From the NCBI GenBank assembly GCA_964569185.1, contig CAZMTP010000033.1, positions 1 to 19,274 on the forward strand: a stretch of DNA of 19,274 nt, in the 5' to 3' direction. This document shows positions 15,475 through 19,274 of this stretch, one piece after another. Origin of the DNA: DATIJP01 sp964569185. GTDB taxonomy: Bacteria > Chlamydiota > Chlamydiia > Chlamydiales > Rhabdochlamydiaceae. The notes under the pieces were generated by a model. The model searched no databases and was not told the origin of the DNA. It saw only the letters and a list, made by a program, of their open reading frames with translations. Both the position numbers and the translations under genes were made by a program. Within the stretch, counting starts at the first letter, position 1. The number at the start of each line of letters is the position of its first letter.

Positions 15475-16525
15475 GCTGGCCACTGCGCTGCTTCAGAATA
15501 TCCCTTGGAAGGCGGCAAGTAATCCTTTATGGCCCTTTACTAAATTTATTTTGCGAAGAAATTTGGCTAAATACCATTTTCCTACCAAAATGAGTGAAGC
15601 CGAAGCCTCTGCCGTATTGGACACGCTCAAAAGTGCAGTCTTAAATCTACCTGAAGTGATGGGCGGCTACGCACTCAAAAAACAGGATTTAAAACCGCAA
15701 GATAAAGAGCTGCTCTTAGAACATTTTCTTTTTACAGGAATATTTACAGAGAGCGCGCATGGGGCACTATTTCTTTTAGACCCCGCTGGGGTGGTCCTTT
15801 CAACAATCAATATGGGCAACCATCTAGAATTGCATGTGCTGGATTCCAAAGATGATTTAGAAAATGGCTGGAATCTCATTTCAAAAATAGAAACGATGCT
15901 GAGCAACCATTTTGATTTTGCCTTTTCGCCTAGGTTTGGCTACCTTACCTCTGATCCTGAAACTTGCGGGACCGGATTATCTATTCTTGCTTTTTTGCAT
16001 CTGCCCGCTCTTGTGCAGTCAGAAAGCTTGCAAGAACTTTGGGCCAAACAGAGCGATGAATCGCTGCTCCTTTCTGGAATTTCAGGAAATCCTACTGAAA
16101 TGATCGGTGACCTTGTTGTTCTTCAAAATAATTTCACTTTAGGGGTCAGCGAAGAGAGTATTGTGCGTGCCGTGCGCACTATGGCTACTAAACTGGTGGC
16201 CAGCGAAAAAAAAATGCGTGCCACCCTTAAAAAAGAGGCCACCCCGAAAATCAAAGACAAAATCAGCAAAGCGTTCGGCCTACTGATCCACTCCTATCAG
16301 CTCGAAGCAAAAGAAGCATTAGATCTTTTAAGCCTTATCCGGTTAGGGCTTGACTTAGGTTGGATCACAGCGGTGCAGGAAAATAAACTCCATGAACTTT
16401 TCTTTAAAGCGCGCCGCGGCCATCTGACCCATCTTTTTCCTGGAACTGAAGATATTAAAGAAATTGCCCACAAAAGAGCAGAATATCTACATAAAGAGCT
16501 CGAGGGAATTCAATTAGTGATTTAA
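15458..16525 (+). CDS. McsB-like guanidino-kinase fold protein, probable pseudokinase
   Basis: A 355-residue McsB/ATP:guanido phosphotransferase homologue. McsB phosphorylates arginines on proteins and marks them for ClpCP. Fold landmarks are retained: HLPALV at 181-186, TLGVSEESIV at 227-236 and LSLIRLGLDLG at 291-301. The catalytic landmarks are not. The N-terminal SSRxRLARN is replaced by FTKFILRRN (28-35), the catalytic NEEDH by NMGNH (118-122), the CPTNVGTG cysteine loop by DPETCGTG (166-173), and the RGxYGEG ATP loop by SGISGNP (206-212). From memory, Chlamydia's arginine-kinase-like protein shows the same losses. A non-catalytic binding or scaffolding role with McsA is inferred. Confidence 0.85.
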   Translation: MNQKAELATALLQNIPWKAASNPLWPFTKFILRRNLAKYHFPTKMSEAEASAVLDTLKSAVLNLPEVMGGYALKKQDLKPQDKELLLEHFLFTGIFTESAHGALFLLDPAGVVLSTINMGNHLELHVLDSKDDLENGWNLISKIETMLSNHFDFAFSPRFGYLTSDPETCGTGLSILAFLHLPALVQSESLQELWAKQSDESLLLSGISGNPTEMIGDLVVLQNNFTLGVSEESIVRAVRTMATKLVASEKKMRATLKKEATPKIKDKISKAFGLLIHSYQLEAKEALDLLSLIRLGLDLGWITAVQENKLHELFFKARRGHLTHLFPGTEDIKEIAHKRAEYLHKELEGIQLVI

Positions 16526-16573
16526 TTACCTCTTAATTATACTTGGCATTAAGAAAATAATAAAAATATCTTT

Positions 16574-17914
16574 ATGCAAGGCATCACTGCGCTGCTTCTT
16601 TTTGCAGGTGAAGGCGCCCGTTTTGGAAGCGCTGTCCCCAAACAATTTCATCGATTGTCAGGAAAAAAAATTTATCTTCATACCCTGGAAAAATTTTTAA
16701 GCTCAGGGTTCTTTGAAGAAATCATTCTAGTCTGTCCAGAAAGCTGGAAAAACGAAGTCGAAAAAGAAATTGCCGAATATGGACGAAAAGAAATCAAAGT
16801 GGTCTCAGGAGGAAAAAGCCGTCAAGAATCCTGTTATTTAGGGCTGAAAGCCTGTGATAAAAACTGTCAATATGTAGTGATCCATGATGGAGTCAGACCG
16901 TTTGTCACACATGAAATCTTGCGCGCCAATATCGAAGGAGTGAAGCTGCACGGAGCTGTTGACACCTGCATTCCTTCAACAGATACACTCGCCCACACCA
17001 GCTCAGGCACCCATATCGACACCATTCCTAAACGCTCTGAGTTATTGCGTGGGCAGACGCCGCAGAGCTTTTCCTATCCACTCATTTTAGAAGCCTGTGA
17101 AAGAGCCCGAAAGTTAGGCCTTGAGGGATCTGATGAGTGTTCTCTTGTTGTGGCCATGGGCAAAGAAGTGTTTATTGTTCCCGGTGATGAGAGCAATATT
17201 AAAATCACCTCAGCGCTGGATCTATTTATTGCGGAGCAGCTCTTGCGCTTAGAACAAAAACCGGCTCCTATATCCTCACAACCCCTCAAAGGAAAGCAGT
17301 TTGCCATTGCAGGCGGCACAGGAGGCATCGGCCAAGCCATCTGCGCGCTTTTAAGACAAGAAGGGGCAGAGCCTTTAGTGATTGCACGCAGCAGCCCTGA
17401 GTATATGGCTGACCTGACCTCGTCCCAAGAGGCGCGCCAAGTGTTTAAAAAGATCCATCAGCGATTTGGCCCTATCGATGGCCTCATTAATTGCGTCGGC
17501 TATTTTGATTTAAAGTCGTTTGACACCCTTTCAGTAAAAGAGATTAAAAAGCAGATCAACACCAACCTATTAAGCTGCATCCTCTGCTGCCGTTTTGCCA
17601 AATTAAAAAATAGGGGTCATATTTTGAATATAGCCTCTTCAAGTTATTCGCGTGGCAGGAAAAATTATGCTCTTTATTCCTCTTCGAAGGCGGCCATTGT
17701 GAATTTCACACAAGCCTTAGCAGAAGAGTGGCACCATCTTTATGTGAATGCGCTTGTGCCGCAGAGAACAAACACCAAACTACGTTCCTTTCATTTTCCC
17801 AATGAATCAGAAGAGACACTACTTCAGCCCCACGAGGTAGCCCAAACGATTTTAGATATTTTAAAACAAGAGGCCCTGACCGGCACCATCTTCGAAGTTA
17901 GGCAGCTTAAATGA
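16574..17914 (+). CDS. IspD/TarI-type cytidylyltransferase fused to SDR reductase (Bcs1-like)
   Basis: A 446-residue two-domain enzyme. Residues 1-228 are a CTP-dependent cytidylyltransferase: AGEGARFG (11-18), K23 in PKQF, HDGVRPF (104-110), IPKRSELLRGQTPQSF (151-166) and NIKIT with K210. Residues 238-446 are a short-chain dehydrogenase: GGTGGIG (247-253), NCVG, the Ser cluster ASSSYSRGR, and the catalytic Y368-SSS-K372. This architecture and the GQTPQSF and SSSYSRGR motifs closely recall Haemophilus Bcs1/Acs1, which reduces ribulose 5-phosphate to ribitol 5-phosphate and makes CDP-ribitol; TarI/TarJ do the same as separate proteins. It could also or instead serve as IspD in the MEP isoprenoid pathway. 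It overlaps the convergent downstream gene by 8 bp. Confidence 0.86.
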   Translation: MQGITALLLFAGEGARFGSAVPKQFHRLSGKKIYLHTLEKFLSSGFFEEIILVCPESWKNEVEKEIAEYGRKEIKVVSGGKSRQESCYLGLKACDKNCQYVVIHDGVRPFVTHEILRANIEGVKLHGAVDTCIPSTDTLAHTSSGTHIDTIPKRSELLRGQTPQSFSYPLILEACERARKLGLEGSDECSLVVAMGKEVFIVPGDESNIKITSALDLFIAEQLLRLEQKPAPISSQPLKGKQFAIAGGTGGIGQAICALLRQEGAEPLVIARSSPEYMADLTSSQEARQVFKKIHQRFGPIDGLINCVGYFDLKSFDTLSVKEIKKQINTNLLSCILCCRFAKLKNRGHILNIASSSYSRGRKNYALYSSSKAAIVNFTQALAEEWHHLYVNALVPQRTNTKLRSFHFPNESEETLLQPHEVAQTILDILKQEALTGTIFEVRQLK

Positions 17915-18764
17915 ACCGTTTTTGCTTCACTATTTCCACCGTTTGTCCAAAAAGATTAGCTAAATAACCCATTCCTTCAATCACTTTTGTACTAATTTGC
18001 GCAACAGTCGATGGTTCAGGAGAAGATGTAATTTTTTTTATAAATCCTTTTTTCTGCTTTATGGCTTCTACTACGCATGTTTCAAATGTTGCGCTTGCAA
18101 CTGAAGAGAGCTCTCCTATCCCAAGTAACCATTTTTGCGCTGCCCTATTAGTGGTAGCAGACTTATTAATTCCATTGGATTGTATCGACAAATGATCCAA
18201 TCCTTTACTTAAACGCATCTGTCCTTTTTTTAAATTGCTATACCAATCGCCCGCAGCACAAATCTGATTTTTTTCACAATAAATCTCTAATATTCCTATT
18301 GGATTAATTTTGACTAAGCCTTCTTTAGAAAGACCTGTCCATTGCTTCATTTGATTTAAAAATTTCACTGATCTATTTAATGCATTTTGTTCTGCTGACA
18401 CTCTATCTTTTCCCATAGCATGGCCCAAGTAAACCGCTCCCGTTTCTGTAAGGATCATCACTTCACAAACAATCCTTCCATCTTCTAGAAGGATCCATTC
18501 CATGGAATTTGCTGGGTGATTTTTAATAAATGTAAGTAAATTTTCGCTACTTTGTTGTTTGCTATCCTCTTTCTTTTCCTTAGGTTTTGAATCTGATGTC
18601 AATGCCTTAAACTTTTCATCGGCAATTTTTTTGCATTTTGCAAGATCAAGCCCTGAAAATTTAGCAAGCAAAAATTTCTCTTTTGCTTTGCTTGCAGCAT
18701 GGGCCATAGCATCATAATACCTGTATGTTAAATCTTCTGATCCACTAAGTGGTTGAGTATACAT
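17907..18764 (-). CDS. Hypothetical protein, possible dsRNA-binding-like middle domain
   Basis: I cannot name this protein. From Met at 18764 it has 285 residues; an earlier ATG at 18803 would give 298 but overlaps the upstream pseudogene by 35 bp, while 18764 lies 4 nt after that pseudogene's stop. The N-terminal helix pair KEKFLLAKFSGLDLAKCKKIADEKFKAL is followed by a Lys/Ser/Gln-rich linker. The next ~65 residues (EWILLEDGRIVCEVMI... GKDRVSAEQNALNRSVKFL) have the strand-strand-strand-helix look of a double-stranded RNA-binding motif, a weak resemblance. The C-terminal part contains AQKWLLGIGELSSVASATF. N- and C-terminal parts are paralogous to the broken upstream gene. It overlaps the cytidylyltransferase-SDR gene by 8 bp. 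Confidence 0.7.
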   Translation of the reverse strand: MYTQPLSGSEDLTYRYYDAMAHAASKAKEKFLLAKFSGLDLAKCKKIADEKFKALTSDSKPKEKKEDSKQQSSENLLTFIKNHPANSMEWILLEDGRIVCEVMILTETGAVYLGHAMGKDRVSAEQNALNRSVKFLNQMKQWTGLSKEGLVKINPIGILEIYCEKNQICAAGDWYSNLKKGQMRLSKGLDHLSIQSNGINKSATTNRAAQKWLLGIGELSSVASATFETCVVEAIKQKKGFIKKITSSPEPSTVAQISTKVIEGMGYLANLFGQTVEIVKQKRFI

Positions 18765-18768
18765 AAAA

Positions 18769-19162
18769 TTACCACCAGCCTTTGAGCTTTTTAGCCAAAC
18801 CACTGACTACATTTAAAACTCGATCAGTAACGGAAGGTTCAAAAGCAGGCGTAGCTACAGTTAAATCTGTTCTTATCTCTTTTGGCACGCTCTCTTTAAT
18901 GTATCTTGCTAAGTAAGTCCTTGCATCAGGCGAAAGTTCTCCTAGCGAGCAGACATTTTTGCGCTGCCGAAATAAAAGCCTCTTCTTCATTCTGAGGAGT
19001 CTTTTTTTGTAATTCTTCAAGTTTTCTTCTTGCAATTTCAAGACATGCAGTAGGATCGAGTCCCGCTAATTCAGCAAGTAAATATTGTTGGCTTATTTTT
19101 TGAGTATAAATTTCCTCTTGTTCCACCGACCAGTCTTTAATCGTCGTAGGGGCTAATGCCAT
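18769..19162 (-). pseudogene. Frameshifted, internally shortened paralogue of the downstream gene
   Basis: Two overlapping frames join into one protein related to the next gene. Frame one from ATG 19162 encodes ISQQYLLAELAGLDPTACLEIARRKLEEL and reaches AQKCLL; it then drifts to a stop at 18926-18928. The homology continues in another frame from 18945 as LGELSPDARTYLARYIKES and ends KLKGWW at 18769. The intact paralogue reads AQKWLLGIGELS at the same place, so a codon beginning with the G at 18946 has lost two bases. The joined product would be about 130 residues and lacks the paralogue's ~150-residue middle. A TAGGAG Shine-Dalgarno site precedes the start, so the first frame may still be translated as a 78-residue protein. 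It lies 37 bp downstream of tRNA-Lys. Confidence 0.7.
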
Positions 19163-19199
19163 AAGATAATACTCCTACTTCAGCACATATCAAGAGAAT

Positions 19200-19271
19200 T
19201 GAGGCTTGATGGATTTGAACCATCGACCCTCCCCTTAAAAGGGGGATGCTCTACCACTGAGCTAAAGCCTC
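19200..19271 (-). tRNA. tRNA-Lys (anticodon UUU)
   Basis: Read on the minus strand, the 72-nt sequence folds as a full cloverleaf: acceptor GAGGCTT/AAGCCTC, D-arm GCTC-AGTGGTAGA-GC, anticodon stem TCCCC/GGGGA around loop CTTTTAA (anticodon TTT), variable loop, and T-arm GATGG-TTCAAAT-CCATC. The discriminator base is A. The 3' CCA is not encoded and must be added after transcription. It is co-directional with the two paralogous genes that follow. Confidence 0.96.
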
Positions 19272-19274
19272 AAA

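Noticed and set aside
1..19274. CRISPR array or prophage genes
   Set aside because: No regularly spaced repeat-spacer pattern and no integrase, capsid or terminase-like proteins were seen.

Overview
The window looks like chromosome of an intracellular bacterium of the phylum Chlamydiae, probably an environmental (Parachlamydiales-type) lineage. This rests on overall gene content and on a McsA/McsB pair whose McsB carries the active-site degeneration I associate with the chlamydial 'arginine kinase' family. No 16S or other definitive marker is present, so the assignment is an inference. Base composition is moderately AT-rich and genes are tightly packed, with several overlaps and very short divergent intergenic gaps.

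Layout. 1-2366 (-): PEP synthase, missing only its last few codons at the window edge. 2404-2922 (+): a YkgJ-type cysteine cluster protein. 2897-3940 (-): an unrecognised 347-residue protein built on a gapless 76-residue internal duplication. 4114-7044 (+): an operon holding the three LigD activities as separate overlapping genes in the order phosphoesterase, ligase, polymerase, followed by a PAP2 phosphatase. 7045-8112: an accessory-looking patch with a NYN/PIN-like nuclease gene flanked by 21-bp direct repeats, a strong hairpin just before its start codon, and a convergent DUF2442 gene. 8167-9342 (-): an MFS exporter resembling fosmidomycin-resistance proteins. 9343-9925: no gene, but a ~487-bp foldback element. 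9926-10798 (-): a CPBP intramembrane protease. 10818-12796 (+): a YfiH/laccase-domain protein and an MGDG-synthase-like glycosyltransferase that seems to lack any ATG/GTG/TTG start. 12807-14753 (+): an S9 peptidase. 14769-14931: a second, smaller foldback element. 14947-17914 (+): McsA, a pseudokinase-like McsB, and an IspD/TarI-type cytidylyltransferase fused to a short-chain dehydrogenase, probably a Bcs1-like CDP-ribitol synthase. 17907-19162 (-): two tandem paralogues of unknown function, the upstream one shrunken and frameshifted. 19200-19271 (-): tRNA-Lys(UUU).

How the genes fit together. The LigD trio is a complete set of end-processing, gap-filling and sealing activities for DNA break repair, with no Ku gene in the window. 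McsA and McsB overlap by 17 bp and probably act as a complex, but McsB has lost the residues expected for arginine phosphorylation. The glycosyltransferase, PAP2 phosphatase and the putative CDP-ribitol synthase point to envelope or glycolipid metabolism.

The least explained items are the two foldback elements, the possible ATT start codon, the NYN cassette, the duplicated 347-residue protein, and the tandem paralogue pair beside the tRNA.
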